From an uncultured Opitutaceae bacterium (GTDB lineage: Bacteria; Verrucomicrobiota; Verrucomicrobiia; Opitutales; Opitutaceae): a stretch of 38,314 nt of DNA. This document shows, piece by piece, positions 1-7,175 of the stretch (position 1 is its first letter; every line of letters begins with the position of its first letter). The DNA is taken from assembly GCA_903916755.1 (NCBI GenBank), contig CAIWXW010000017.1, forward strand, positions 1 through 38,314, in the 5' to 3' direction. Under the pieces are notes generated by a model, which did not search any database, was not told the origin of the DNA, and saw nothing but the letters and a program-made list of their open reading frames with translations. A program made the translations under genes and the position numbers.

Positions 1-104
1 ATGAGGAAATCGCCGCGCAGCTGCGGGTTTCGCTCTCCAAGGTGAAGACCGACATCCGCCGCGGCCGCGCCGCCCTGGCCCTGCTCCTGGGCCGTCCTGC
101 CTGA
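1..104 (+). CDS. C-terminal end of an ECF-type RNA polymerase sigma factor (partial)
   Basis: The window opens inside a gene read from base 3, with its stop TGA at 102-104. The 33 visible residues begin EEIAAQLRVSLSKVKTDIRR. This is the helix-turn-helix end of sigma-70 region 4 (pattern EEIAxxLxVSxxxVKxxxxRGR), which in ECF sigma factors recognises the -35 element. The protein ends with a short Ala/Leu tail. The next gene starts only 14 bases downstream, so the two are probably co-transcribed. Such a small fragment could also be the HTH of a LuxR-like regulator. The arginine-rich helix followed by an ending soon after fits ECF sigma factors better. The 5' part lies outside the window. Confidence 0.75.
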   Translation, partial: EEIAAQLRVSLSKVKTDIRRGRAALALLLGRPA

Positions 105-118
105 AGTCCGTCCTCCCA

Positions 119-598
119 ATGATCCCCGACGAATCCCCCCAGAAGGTCGCCGATGCGCTCCAGGCCTCGCTGCGGGCGCTGCCCGACCGCGCCGCGCCGG
201 CGACGCTCGAGCAGCGCGTGCGGGCGGAATTGGCCCGGCGCGCGGCGCAGCCGTGGTGGCGGCGATCCCTCGCGGACTGGCCCCGGGACGGGCGCTCATT
301 GGTTCTCCTGGTCCTGGTCGGCGCCGCCGCGGGGCTCGGGGCGATCCTGCAAAGCGCCCCGGCCAGCCAGGCCATCAGCACCTTCGTCCTGCGCTTTTCC
401 TGGCTCGCCCTGGTCCAGTCCATTGGCGCCACGCTCCTCGATTCGCTCCAGGTGGTCGGGGACGTGGTGCCGCGGGCCTGGCTTTACTATGCCGCCGCGG
501 CGCTGGTGCTTTCCTATGGCGTGCTGCTCGGCCTGGGCGCCGCCGCCTATCGCGCCTTCTTTCGGCCGCGCGGCCGCTACCGCGTACTTCTGCCATGA
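119..598 (+). CDS. Small multi-pass membrane protein, possible anti-sigma factor
   Basis: The 159-residue protein has a charged, Arg/Ala-rich cytoplasmic N-terminus (about residues 1-55, including LPDRAAPATLEQRVRAELAR). Hydrophobic segments follow at about 58-80, 86-105 and 120-145, then a short basic tail. I do not recognise a named family. A cytosolic helical head followed by membrane spans, directly behind an ECF sigma gene, is the usual layout of an anti-sigma factor, but that role is inferred from position. No zinc-binding HxxxCxxC motif is visible. The stop overlaps the start of the next gene (ATGA at 595-598), implying translational coupling. The start has a C/T-rich leader (CCGTCCTCCCA) and no Shine-Dalgarno sequence. 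Confidence 0.8.
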   Translation: MIPDESPQKVADALQASLRALPDRAAPATLEQRVRAELARRAAQPWWRRSLADWPRDGRSLVLLVLVGAAAGLGAILQSAPASQAISTFVLRFSWLALVQSIGATLLDSLQVVGDVVPRAWLYYAAAALVLSYGVLLGLGAAAYRAFFRPRGRYRVLLP

Positions 599-2184
599 AA
601 AGCTCCTTTCTTTCTCTCCTGTCCTGCGGCGCTCTCTTTCTTGGCCTCACGGTGGCCGGCCGGGCCCAGGCCAATGACGCCACGGCGGCCAATCCGCCGT
701 TCGACTCGGAAATGGGCATCACCGCCGCCCTGCGCGATGGCCGGCCCCACAGTCGCGATCGGGTGCAGATGTTCGGCAGCAACCGGGTCGGCGCCGCCGA
801 GGTGGTGGCGGGCGACGTCGTGGCGATCATGGGCGGCAACACGGTTGACGGCGTGGTTTCCCACGACGTGGTGGCGATCATGGGCGGCAACACCATCAAC
901 GGCCTGGTGGGCGACAAGGTGGTGGCGATCATGGGCAGCGTGTACATCAACGGCCATGTCCGGCACCAGGTCACCGCCATCATGGGCAATGTCACCCTTG
1001 GGCCGGATGCGGTGATCGGCGGCGACGTGGTCAGCGTCGGCGGCACGGTGCGCCAGGCGCCTGGGTCGGTCATCCATGGCCGGATCACCAATGAGCGCTT
1101 TGGTTTCAGCCCGCAGGAAGGCGATGAATGGAACCGCGATTCCGTCTGGCGCCATCCGGATCCCGCGCACGCGGGCATGCCGGCGCTGGCGGTCTTCTTG
1201 TATCGGTGGAAATACGTCCTGATCGGCCTGGGGGTCCTGCTCAACGTCCTGCTGGCGCTGGTCTTTCCGCGGGGGGTCCGCCGCACCGCCGATGTGCTGG
1301 CCGAGCATCCGGGGGCCGTGATCCTCACGATGTTCCTGGCGCCGCTTTCGCTGCCGTTTCTCTTCATCCTGCTTTGCGTGACGGTGGTCGGGCTGCCCCT
1401 GGCGCTCGTCGGCTTGCCGGTGGGGGTCTGCTTCGCCATCTACTTCGGCAAGACGGCGATCTACCACCTGATCGGCCGCAACCTGACCCAGGGCCGCGTC
1501 GCGCCGGCGCTCAGCGTGCTGCTGGGTGCGCTGCTGTGCGTGCTGTTCTACCGGATTCCCTTTGCCGGAATAATGATTTCCATCGGCCTGTCGGCCCTCG
1601 GCTTCGGCTGCGCCATCGCCGCCCTGCTCTTTGCGGTCCGCCCGGTCGCCGTGCCGATCGCACCGGCCCCGCCCCCGGCTCCCGCTCCGCCTCCGCGTGA
1701 AGCGGTGCCCACTCCCGTCGCGCTGGCCCCGGAGCCGGCCCCCGCTTTCACCATGCCCCCGGCCGATGCCGCACCGCCGCCGACCGGGTCGGACCCGCTC
1801 CCGCCCCCGGCCGCTCCGCCGCCCCTGGCGGTCCTGCCCCGGGCCGGTTTCTGGGTGCGCATGGGCGCCCTCCTGATCGACGCGATGATCATCGGCATCT
1901 TTGCGCACGTCTGGTTTCTTGCGATCGCCGTCTACGCGGCCGTCATGTGGAAGCTGAAGGGCTCGACCGTGGGCGACATCGTCTTCGGGCTCCGCGTGGT
2001 CCGCCTCGACGATCGTCCGCTGTCCTGGGAGGCGGCGATCATCCGCGCGCTCGGCTGCTTTCTGTCGGCCGCGGCGCTCGGGCTCGGGTTCCTCTGGATC
2101 GCGTTCGATCCGGACAAGCAGGCCTGGCATGACAAGTTCGCCGGGACCGTGGTGGTGCGGACGAAGGGCATTTCCCTGGTCTGA
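595..2184 (+). CDS. Exported beta-solenoid (bactofilin-like) protein with C-terminal RDD membrane domain
   Basis: The start at 595 overlaps the upstream stop and begins a good signal peptide (about residues 1-24, ending AGRAQA), giving 529 residues. Residues about 75-165 hold a short beta-solenoid of 17-residue repeats built on VVAIMGG, similar to the bactofilin/polymer-forming family. Hydrophobic segments follow at about 200-220, 240-275 and 300-345. Next comes a long Pro/Ala linker (about 350-412), and residues 415-525 form an RDD domain ([17 protein letters not shown] ... [17 protein letters not shown] ... [14 protein letters not shown]). The likely role is an envelope-anchored structural or sensing protein. 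The solenoid should face the periplasm if the signal peptide is used. Its link to the sigma-factor gene suggests an envelope-stress module. The exact function is unknown. Confidence 0.88.
   Translation: MKSSFLSLLSCGALFLGLTVAGRAQANDATAANPPFDSEMGITAALRDGRPHSRDRVQMFGSNRVGAAEVVAGDVVAIMGGNTVDGVVSHDVVAIMGGNTINGLVGDKVVAIMGSVYINGHVRHQVTAIMGNVTLGPDAVIGGDVVSVGGTVRQAPGSVIHGRITNERFGFSPQEGDEWNRDSVWRHPDPAHAGMPALAVFLYRWKYVLIGLGVLLNVLLALVFPRGVRRTADVLAEHPGAVILTMFLAPLSLPFLFILLCVTVVGLPLALVGLPVGVCFAIYFGKTAIYHLIGRNLTQGRVAPALSVLLGALLCVLFYRIPFAGIMISIGLSALGFGCAIAALLFAVRPVAVPIAPAPPPAPAPPPREAVPTPVALAPEPAPAFTMPPADAAPPPTGSDPLPPPAAPPPLAVLPRAGFWVRMGALLIDAMIIGIFAHVWFLAIAVYAAVMWKLKGSTVGDIVFGLRVVRLDDRPLSWEAAIIRALGCFLSAAALGLGFLWIAFDPDKQAWHDKFAGTVVVRTKGISLV
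817..1080 (+). repeat. 51-bp tandem coding repeat (solenoid rungs)
   Basis: Codons for VVAIMGG recur at 817, 868, 919 and 970, exactly 51 bases apart. A fifth diverged unit begins near 1027. The first three units share the string GTGGCGATCATGGGC at DNA level. The repeats encode successive 17-residue rungs of the solenoid in the RDD-domain protein. Confidence 0.85.
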
Positions 2185-2240
2185 GCCGGGCAGTCGTTTT
2201 TCGCTTTCCGCCGTTTATTTTTCCGCCTACGCCTTGCCCC

Positions 2241-2726
2241 ATGGCAAATCCTCTGGTTGGCATCATCATGGGCAGCATCTCCGATTGGGAGACGATGCAG
2301 CACACCGCGCTGACGCTCGACGGCCTCGGCATCGCCTATGAAAAGCGGGTGATCAGCGCGCACCGCTCGCCCCAATTGGCGCACGACTGGACCACCGGCG
2401 CCGCGGGGCGCGGGCTGCAGGTTGTGATCGCCGCCGCCGGCGGCGCGGCGCACCTGGCGGGCGTGGCCGCCGCCCTGACGGCGCTGCCGGTCCTCGGGGT
2501 CCCGATGGAGTCCGCCTCGCTCAAGGGCATGGATTCCCTGCTTTCGATGGTGCAGATGCCCGCGGGCATCCCCGTCGCCACCTTCACGATCGGCAAGCCG
2601 GGCGCGATCAACGCCGCCTTGTTCGCGGCCGCGATGCTCGCGCTGTCCGATCCGAAGATCAAGGCGGCGCTCGACGCCTACCGGACCGCGCAGACTGAGA
2701 AGGTCGTCAAGACCCAGCTGCCTTGA
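2241..2726 (+). CDS. purE: N5-carboxyaminoimidazole ribonucleotide mutase (PurE)
   Basis: Class I PurE converts N5-CAIR to CAIR in de novo purine synthesis, normally acting after the ATP-dependent PurK. The 161 residues match the family length. They show the expected motifs: [13 protein letters not shown] at residues 7-19, SAHRSP at about 40-45 carrying the catalytic His, [10 protein letters not shown] at about 67-76, and the late stretch [18 protein letters not shown]. No purK is seen beside it in this window. The gene converges on mocA, and their 3' ends overlap by 20 bases. The start follows a C-rich leader (GCCTACGCCTTGCCCC) without a Shine-Dalgarno sequence. Identification is firm. Confidence 0.97.
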   Translation: MANPLVGIIMGSISDWETMQHTALTLDGLGIAYEKRVISAHRSPQLAHDWTTGAAGRGLQVVIAAAGGAAHLAGVAAALTALPVLGVPMESASLKGMDSLLSMVQMPAGIPVATFTIGKPGAINAALFAAAMLALSDPKIKAALDAYRTAQTEKVVKTQLP

Positions 2727-3315
2727 TCCAGCGCTCGTAGTCCTCGGGCGTGTCGAGGTCGATGGCGAGCTCGGGCAGGTCGACCTCCGCCACCTGGCTC
2801 GGGTCGCCATTGAGGAGGAGGCGCGCCCCTTCTTCGCCGGTGAGGGCGGCCAGGGCGGCGAAGTGTTCCCGGCCGAAGAGCGCCGGCGCCCCGCGCCGGG
2901 CGCTGTAGCGCGAGGCGGCGATGGGGCGGCCCGTGGTCTCATGGGCGGCGATGAGGCGGAGAATGGTCGCCGCCGAACACGCCGGCTGGTCGCACAGCGC
3001 GAACAGGGCCCCGTCGAGCCGCCGCGAGAATTGCTGGAGGAGGGCGAGTCCGGTCCGCAGCGACGAGGCCATGCCCTCCGACCACGCGGCGTTTTCCACG
3101 ACGAGGACGGGGTAGCGGGCGAGGACCGGCCGCACCTGCTCGGCATGGGCGCCCAGGACCACGACGACGGGCCAGACCGGCGCGGCCAGGGCGGCCTCGA
3201 CCACGCGCCCCACCATCGGCTGGCCGTCGACGGGCAAGAGGGCCTTCGGGGTGCCCATCCGGCGGGAGGCGCCCGCGGCGAGGATCACCACCCCGTACTG
3301 CCGGCGCTCACCCAT
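2707..3315 (-). CDS. mocA: MobA/MocA-like nucleotidyltransferase (molybdenum cofactor cytidylyltransferase)
   Basis: The 202-residue protein starts with the nucleotidyltransferase loop [19 protein letters not shown] (about residues 8-26). It has the metal-binding CDQP motif near residue 108 and a C-terminal [12 protein letters not shown] stretch typical of MocA/MobA relatives. MocA adds CMP to molybdopterin to give the dinucleotide cofactor used by xanthine dehydrogenase-family enzymes. It is the last gene of the patB-like/xdhC/mocA operon, and its start overlaps the end of xdhC by 8 bases. That neighbour supports a cofactor role over a sugar nucleotidyltransferase. Cytidylyl rather than guanylyl specificity is inferred from the xdhC linkage. 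No molybdo-hydroxylase subunits lie in the window. Confidence 0.88.
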   Translation of the reverse strand: MGERRQYGVVILAAGASRRMGTPKALLPVDGQPMVGRVVEAALAAPVWPVVVVLGAHAEQVRPVLARYPVLVVENAAWSEGMASSLRTGLALLQQFSRRLDGALFALCDQPACSAATILRLIAAHETTGRPIAASRYSARRGAPALFGREHFAALAALTGEEGARLLLNGDPSQVAEVDLPELAIDLDTPEDYERWIKAAGS

Positions 3316-4315
3316 GGATCGGGCGCCGGCGCTCGCGCAGCGGACGGCCGTCGCGGCCGCCGAGCACGGCCTGCATTTCGGCGAGGATGCTGAGGGCGAC
3401 CTCCTCGGGCGCTTCCGCGCCGAGGTCCAGCCCGACGGGCGCCCGGAGGCGCGCGCGCTGCTCGGGTGTGACCACGAGGCCGTCGTCGCCGAGGTTCCGG
3501 AGAATCTGCTCGGCGCGGGTCCGGGGGCCCAGGAGGCCGAGGTAGGCGAGGGGATGCGGCAGGAGTTCCCGCAGGATCGGCGCGTCGTGGATGTAGTGAT
3601 GCGTCATCACGACCGCCAAGTCGCCCGCCGCCGGCGCGGCCTGGGCCACCAGCTGCCCGGCGGGGGCCGCGATCAGGCGGTCCGCCGCGGGAAAACGTTC
3701 CGCCGTGGCAAAGGCCGGCCGCGCGTCCGCCACCACCACGCGCCAGCCCAGCTCCTTCGCGGCGCGCACGAGCGGCTGCGCGTCGTCGCCGGCGCCGAAG
3801 ACAAAGAGGGCGGGGGCCGGCGCCACCGTCTGCCGAAAGACCTTCGCCGCCGCCGCCGGGCCGGGCAGCTGGTCGGCCAGGACCGTTCCGAGCGTGCCGG
3901 CCGCCGCGGCCTCCCAGACGACGGCGAGCTCGGTCGGACGCTGCTGCGCGAGATTCTCGGCGAGCGCCTGCGCCCAGGCCGGCTTTTTGGGCAGGCGTTC
4001 CAGCAGGACGCGGACGATGCCATGGCACCCCGCCCCCGTCCCCCAGATCAGGTCGTTCTCCGAAGTGGTGTCGTAGATCGCGAGCTCGGCCACCCCGGTC
4101 GACGCGACCACGCGGGCCCGCACCAGGATGTCCTCCTCCAGGCAGCCGCCGCTGATGGAACCGAGCCGGACGCCGGCGTCGTCGTAGAGCAGCCGCGCCC
4201 CGGCCCGGCGGTAGGACGAGCCCTCGACCGCGACCAGGGTCCCCAGGACCAGCGGGCCGTCGTCGGCCCGCGCCGGATCCGTCAGCCGGCGGGTGATGGC
4301 CTGGAGTTCCTTCAC
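3308..4315 (-). CDS. xdhC: XdhC/CoxI family molybdenum-cofactor insertion/sulfuration chaperone
   Basis: The 335 residues have the two-domain XdhC/CoxI build. The N-terminal domain contains GTLVAVEGSSYRRAGARLL and then SGGCLEEDI with the conserved Cys near residue 58, followed by GTGAGCHGIVRVLLE near 91-105. The C-terminal Rossmann domain begins at LFVFGAGDDAQPL (about 169-181) and contains MTHHYIHD and YLGLLGPRTR. XdhC proteins bind molybdenum cofactor, promote its sulfuration and hand it to xanthine dehydrogenase-type apoenzymes. Here GAGDD replaces the more usual GAGHV in the nucleotide-binding loop. The start overlaps the patB-like stop by 4 bases and the 3' end overlaps mocA by 8, so the three genes are translationally coupled. 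Confidence 0.93.
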   Translation of the reverse strand: MKELQAITRRLTDPARADDGPLVLGTLVAVEGSSYRRAGARLLYDDAGVRLGSISGGCLEEDILVRARVVASTGVAELAIYDTTSENDLIWGTGAGCHGIVRVLLERLPKKPAWAQALAENLAQQRPTELAVVWEAAAAGTLGTVLADQLPGPAAAAKVFRQTVAPAPALFVFGAGDDAQPLVRAAKELGWRVVVADARPAFATAERFPAADRLIAAPAGQLVAQAAPAAGDLAVVMTHHYIHDAPILRELLPHPLAYLGLLGPRTRAEQILRNLGDDGLVVTPEQRARLRAPVGLDLGAEAPEEVALSILAEMQAVLGGRDGRPLRERRRPIHG

Positions 4316-5502
4316 GGGCGTGGTTGGCTGCCGGCCGCGAGCGCGGCCTTCATCCGGCGCAGCCCCTCGGCCAGCGTGGAGCGGGGGCAGCCGAAATTGA
4401 GCCGGACGGCGCTGCCCTTGGCGGCGCCGAACATCTCGCCGTCGCTCAGGCCCACGCCATGCGTTTCAAAATGCGCGGCGGGATTCGAGAGACCGAGGGC
4501 GGAGACGTTGAGCCAGGCCAGATAGGTCGCCTCGATCGGCCCGTCCACCTGAATTCCCGGAAGCTCGCGGCGGATGTAATCGAGCAGGAAGTCGCGATTG
4601 CCGCTCAGGTAGGCCAGCAGGGCCTGGCGCCACGGCTCGCCGTCGCGATAGGCCGCCTCGCAGGCGGCGAAGCCCAGGGCGGTCACCTCGGCGACGATGC
4701 CCGTGCCGCCGCGCACCAGGCGCAGGCGCAGGTCCGGATCGGGGACGATCGCGAAGGAGGTGCCGAGGCCGGGGAGATTGTAGGTCTTGCTCGGCGCCAT
4801 GAAGGTCACGAGCTGGCGGCTCATCCCCTCGACCGCCGCGGCGGCGACCGCCGTCGGAACGTGCCGGCGCTGGCCGTCGAGGATCAGGTCGCAGTGGATT
4901 TCATCGGAGCAGAGGACGAGCTTATGGCGGACGCAGAACTCGGCCAGCTGCGCGATCTCGTCCGGGCCCCAGATGCGGGCCAGGGGATTGTGGGGCTGGC
5001 AGAGGAGGAGCACCTTGGAGCGCGGGGTGACGGCCTGCCGGAGCAGATCCCAGTCGATGGCCCAGCTGGTGGGTTCGCCCGGCCGGAGCACCAGGGGGAC
5101 CGAGCGGGTGATCCGGCCGCGGTTGCGCGGCGTCGTGAGAAAGGGCGGGTACACCGGCGTGAGGCAGAGAATCTCGTCGCCGGGTTCGCTGAAGGTATCC
5201 ACGGCGACGTTCAGTCCGCAGACCAGTCCCGGCAGCCAGACCAGCCAGGCGGGATCGATCTTCCAGCCGTAGCGGGCCTCCATGGCGCCGACCACGGCAT
5301 CGACCGTCGCCTTGACCGGCCGGGCATAGCCGAAGATGCCGTGGGCCACCCTTTCCTGCAGGGCCGCGATGACCGGCGGTGGCGACGCGAAGTCCATGTC
5401 CGCCACCCACATGGGCAGGATGTCGCGGCCGGCATATTTCTGCCACTTTTGCGAGTCGGTGCCGCGGCGTTCGGGAACGGTGTCGAAGTCGAAGGTGGGC
5501 AT
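4312..5502 (-). CDS. PatB/MalY-type PLP-dependent C-S lyase or aminotransferase
   Basis: The 396-residue fold-type I PLP enzyme starts FDFDTVPERRGTDSQKWQKY and continues LPMWVADMDFASPPPVIAA, the signature opening of the MalY/PatB cystathionine beta-lyase family. The internal aldimine lysine is K239 in MAPSKTYNLPG. CSDEIHCDLI near residue 198 supplies the PLP-pyridine Asp, and RLNFGCPR near the C-terminus supplies the substrate-carboxylate Arg. Family members cleave C-S bonds of cystathionine or cysteine conjugates, giving a thiol or sulfide, pyruvate and ammonia. This is the first gene of the operon with xdhC and mocA. A plain aminotransferase cannot be excluded. The upstream sequence shows no clear Shine-Dalgarno and no convincing sigma70 promoter. 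Confidence 0.92.
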   Translation of the reverse strand: MPTFDFDTVPERRGTDSQKWQKYAGRDILPMWVADMDFASPPPVIAALQERVAHGIFGYARPVKATVDAVVGAMEARYGWKIDPAWLVWLPGLVCGLNVAVDTFSEPGDEILCLTPVYPPFLTTPRNRGRITRSVPLVLRPGEPTSWAIDWDLLRQAVTPRSKVLLLCQPHNPLARIWGPDEIAQLAEFCVRHKLVLCSDEIHCDLILDGQRRHVPTAVAAAAVEGMSRQLVTFMAPSKTYNLPGLGTSFAIVPDPDLRLRLVRGGTGIVAEVTALGFAACEAAYRDGEPWRQALLAYLSGNRDFLLDYIRRELPGIQVDGPIEATYLAWLNVSALGLSNPAAHFETHGVGLSDGEMFGAAKGSAVRLNFGCPRSTLAEGLRRMKAALAAGSQPRP

Positions 5503-5663
5503 GCGAATGCCTAAGCTATTGCGAAAACGAAAAAAGCGAAAAGACCAAACGCTGTCTTAATAGCGTCTCCCTCCCGACGCCGGGGAGGAACCGAGTCACG
5601 AGTGAGAAAAATCTTCCCGCTGCGCCAGTCCCCTCGGGACAATCTTGCTCGTTCGCGGGGCCG

Positions 5664-5676
5664 TTGAGATTCTCAA
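5664..5676. promoter_or_regulatory. Perfect palindrome upstream of hsp20 (possible operator)
   Basis: The sequence is TTGAGA-T-TCTCAA, a perfect 6-1-6 inverted repeat about 95 bases before the first hsp20 start. It sits at the edge of an A/T-richer stretch (AAATTACAAAAT) that could contain a -10. It is a candidate regulator-binding site, but it matches no heat-shock operator I know. Confidence 0.35.
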
Positions 5677-5730
5677 ATTACAAAATGGCAACAGGTTACG
5701 GATCCATTTAGTCCGGCACTCGATGTGCAA

Positions 5731-5762
5731 GGGGGGAGGCAAAGTCTATTCATCAACCTCCC
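5731..5762 (+). promoter_or_regulatory. Possible leader hairpin masking a purine-rich tract before hsp20
   Basis: GGGAGG at 5734-5739, part of the purine tract GGGGGGAGG (5731-5739), can pair with CCTCCC at 5757-5762, which ends 7 bases before the ATG at 5770. The loop is 17 bases and A/T-rich. The only Shine-Dalgarno-like sequence of the leader would thus be hidden in a modest stem, as in RNA thermometers of small heat-shock genes. The tract is about 30 bases from the ATG, unusually far, so the idea is tentative. Confidence 0.3.
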
Positions 5763-5769
5763 AACCATC

Positions 5770-6207
5770 ATGCGCATCATTCGCTACTATCCGAACAACC
5801 GCAGCTTCGTTCCCGCCGGCCGCCCGTGGGCCGGTCTCGAGCAGGAAATTGACCGGCTCTTCAGCACCGCCGTCACCGACTTCGGGGGCGCCGTGCTTTC
5901 CCGTACGCAATTCCCGGTCGATCTCTACGAGGACGCGGCCAACGCCTATGTCCGCGCCGAGCTGCCGGGCGTCAAACGCGAGGACATCCAGGTCGAGACG
6001 GCCGACGGTGTCCTGAGCATCACCGCCACTCGCAAGGAGACGGCGGGCGAAGCCGAGGAGGCATTCTCGTTCAGCCGCTCGGTCACGCTCCCGGCGGACG
6101 TCCAGTCCGAACAGGTCACTGCGGCCTACGAGAACGGCATCCTCACGGTCACTCTGCCCAAGCGCCAGGAAACCAAACCCAAGAAGGTCTCGGTCGCCGT
6201 GCAATAA
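5770..6207 (+). CDS. Small heat-shock protein, Hsp20 family (first of tandem pair)
   Basis: Hsp20 proteins bind unfolding proteins in the cytoplasm and keep them refoldable. I use the ATG at 5770, giving 145 residues (MRIIRYYPNN...), the usual size. An in-frame GTG at 5725 would add 15 residues unlike the family. The N-terminal arm is aromatic/Arg-rich. The alpha-crystallin domain spans about residues 45-135, with FPVDLYEDAANAYVRAELPG, then GVLSITATRKE and the C-terminal signature AYENGILTVTLPKRQ. The tail is KPKKVSVAVQ, with a weak version of the I/V-x-I/V anchor. The second hsp20 gene follows after 39 bases on the same strand and is probably co-transcribed. Confidence 0.95.
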   Translation: MRIIRYYPNNRSFVPAGRPWAGLEQEIDRLFSTAVTDFGGAVLSRTQFPVDLYEDAANAYVRAELPGVKREDIQVETADGVLSITATRKETAGEAEEAFSFSRSVTLPADVQSEQVTAAYENGILTVTLPKRQETKPKKVSVAVQ

Positions 6208-6246
6208 GGCGGCCCTCCCCTCAGCACTTAAAAAAAGGAAGCAACC

Positions 6247-6645
6247 ATGTCTCTGTTCAACACCCTCATTCCCTCGCTCAGCCGGATCCCGTCGCCCGCC
6301 GCCGCATCCGCGGAGGCGCCCGTCGGCCTCAAGCCCGTCTTCGACGTCAAGGAGACGCCGGAGGCTTACCGCCTGTCGGTGCGGCTGCCCGGCGTGACCA
6401 AGGAAGGCCTCGAACTGACCGCGGACAGCGAGCAGTTCCGCGTCGTCGGCCGCCGGGCCTGGAAACAGCCCGAAGGCTGGACCGCCGTGCATCGCGAGAC
6501 GCCGGATTCGGCCTACGAACTCGTTCTCGGGCACGACAACGCCCTGAATGTCGACCAGATCCAGGCCGAGCTGGCCGACGGCGTCCTGCGCGTGACCCTG
6601 CCGAAGACCGAGGCGCTCAAGCCCCGGAAAATCGCGGTGAACTGA
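6247..6645 (+). CDS. Small heat-shock protein, Hsp20 family (second of tandem pair)
   Basis: The 132-residue Hsp20 has an alpha-crystallin domain from about residue 33 (LKPVFDVKETPEAYRLSVRL) to the end. The signature ADGVLRVTLPKTEALKPRKI lies near 110-129, and the protein ends KIAVN. Its N-terminal arm is short and Ser/Pro/Ala-rich, unlike the upstream copy. The two may therefore form mixed oligomers with different client preferences, as proposed for other tandem Hsp20 pairs. The start is one of the few here with a purine-rich Shine-Dalgarno-like sequence (AAAGGAAG, about 6 bases before ATG). A strong rho-independent terminator follows. Confidence 0.95.
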   Translation: MSLFNTLIPSLSRIPSPAAASAEAPVGLKPVFDVKETPEAYRLSVRLPGVTKEGLELTADSEQFRVVGRRAWKQPEGWTAVHRETPDSAYELVLGHDNALNVDQIQAELADGVLRVTLPKTEALKPRKIAVN

Positions 6646-6669
6646 ACGCCAGGTTAAAGGACGGAACCG

Positions 6670-6700
6670 AGCCGGGCCCCAGGGGCCCGGCTTTTCTTTT
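6670..6700 (+). terminator. Rho-independent terminator after the hsp20 pair
   Basis: AGCCGGGCCCC (6670-6680) and GGGGCCCGGCT (6682-6692) are perfect reverse complements around one base. The innermost pairs must open to form a real loop. TTTCTTTT follows directly. It lies 24 bases after the second hsp20 stop. Confidence 0.9.
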
Positions 6701-6734
6701 GGCGCGCCGGCCGGGCCGGTGATAGGGTGTGGCC

Positions 6735-7175
6735 ATGTCCGCGCCCCCGCTGGCCGATGCCGCCGCCCCCGTTCTCCTCTTCGATGGGGAGTGCGGGCTG
6801 TGCCAGCGGGTGGTCCGGCTGCTGCTGCGGCTCGACCGGCGCGGGCGCCTGCGCTTCACCCCGCTGCAGGGCGCGCCGGGCCAGGAGTTCCTGCGGACCC
6901 ACGGGCTGCCGACGGAGGATTTCAGCACGCTTGTCTTCGTGCCGGATTGGGCCCGGCGGAATCAAACGGATTTCCAGCTGCGCACGGACGGCGTCATCCG
7001 TGCGTTGCGCGCCATCGGCGGCGCCGGGCCGGTCCTGGCCGCGGGCCTGGCAATCTTCCCGACCGCCTGGCGCGATGCCGGCTATCGGCTGGTCGCCCGG
7101 GGGCGCCAGCGCTTCTTCGGCCCCTGGCGCGGCGGTCCCTTGCCGCGGCCTGAATGGGCGGCGCGGATCTTCTGA
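6735..7175 (+). CDS. DCC-family (DUF393) thiol-disulfide oxidoreductase-like protein
   Basis: The 146-residue protein (ATG at 6735) carries LLFDGECGLCQRVVRLLLRL near residues 15-34. This is the DxxCxxC motif that names the DCC/DUF393 family and resembles a redox-active thiol pair. Further family features are RLRFTPLQG, a Pro-rich Arg-containing C-terminus and a predicted alpha/beta fold. The biochemical role of these small proteins is not established. A GTG at 6729 would add two residues, but ATAGGG lies 7 bases before the ATG and favours that start. The stop abuts the terC stop as TGATCA (7173-7178), so there is no room for a separate terminator. Confidence 0.88.
   Translation: MSAPPLADAAAPVLLFDGECGLCQRVVRLLLRLDRRGRLRFTPLQGAPGQEFLRTHGLPTEDFSTLVFVPDWARRNQTDFQLRTDGVIRALRAIGGAGPVLAAGLAIFPTAWRDAGYRLVARGRQRFFGPWRGGPLPRPEWAARIF

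Larger units (their letters stand above)
5503..5769. other. 267-bp intergenic region between the patB-like operon and hsp20
   Basis: This is the longest non-coding stretch in the window and should hold the divergent promoters of the patB-like operon (minus) and the hsp20 pair (plus). It is less GC-rich than its surroundings. Visible structures are an inverted repeat ACGCT-8-AGCGT at 5549-5566, a small hairpin GTCCC-3-GGGAC at 5628-5640, a perfect 13-bp palindrome at 5664-5676, and the GGGAGG/CCTCCC pairing next to the hsp20 start. I found no CIRCE element and no good sigma32-type or sigma70-type promoter. Confidence 0.6.

Noticed and set aside
5710-5730. CIRCE-like element near TTTAGTCCGGCACTC
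   Set aside because: The TTAG and GCACTC parts are separated by extra bases and there is no GAGTGCTAA partner arm.
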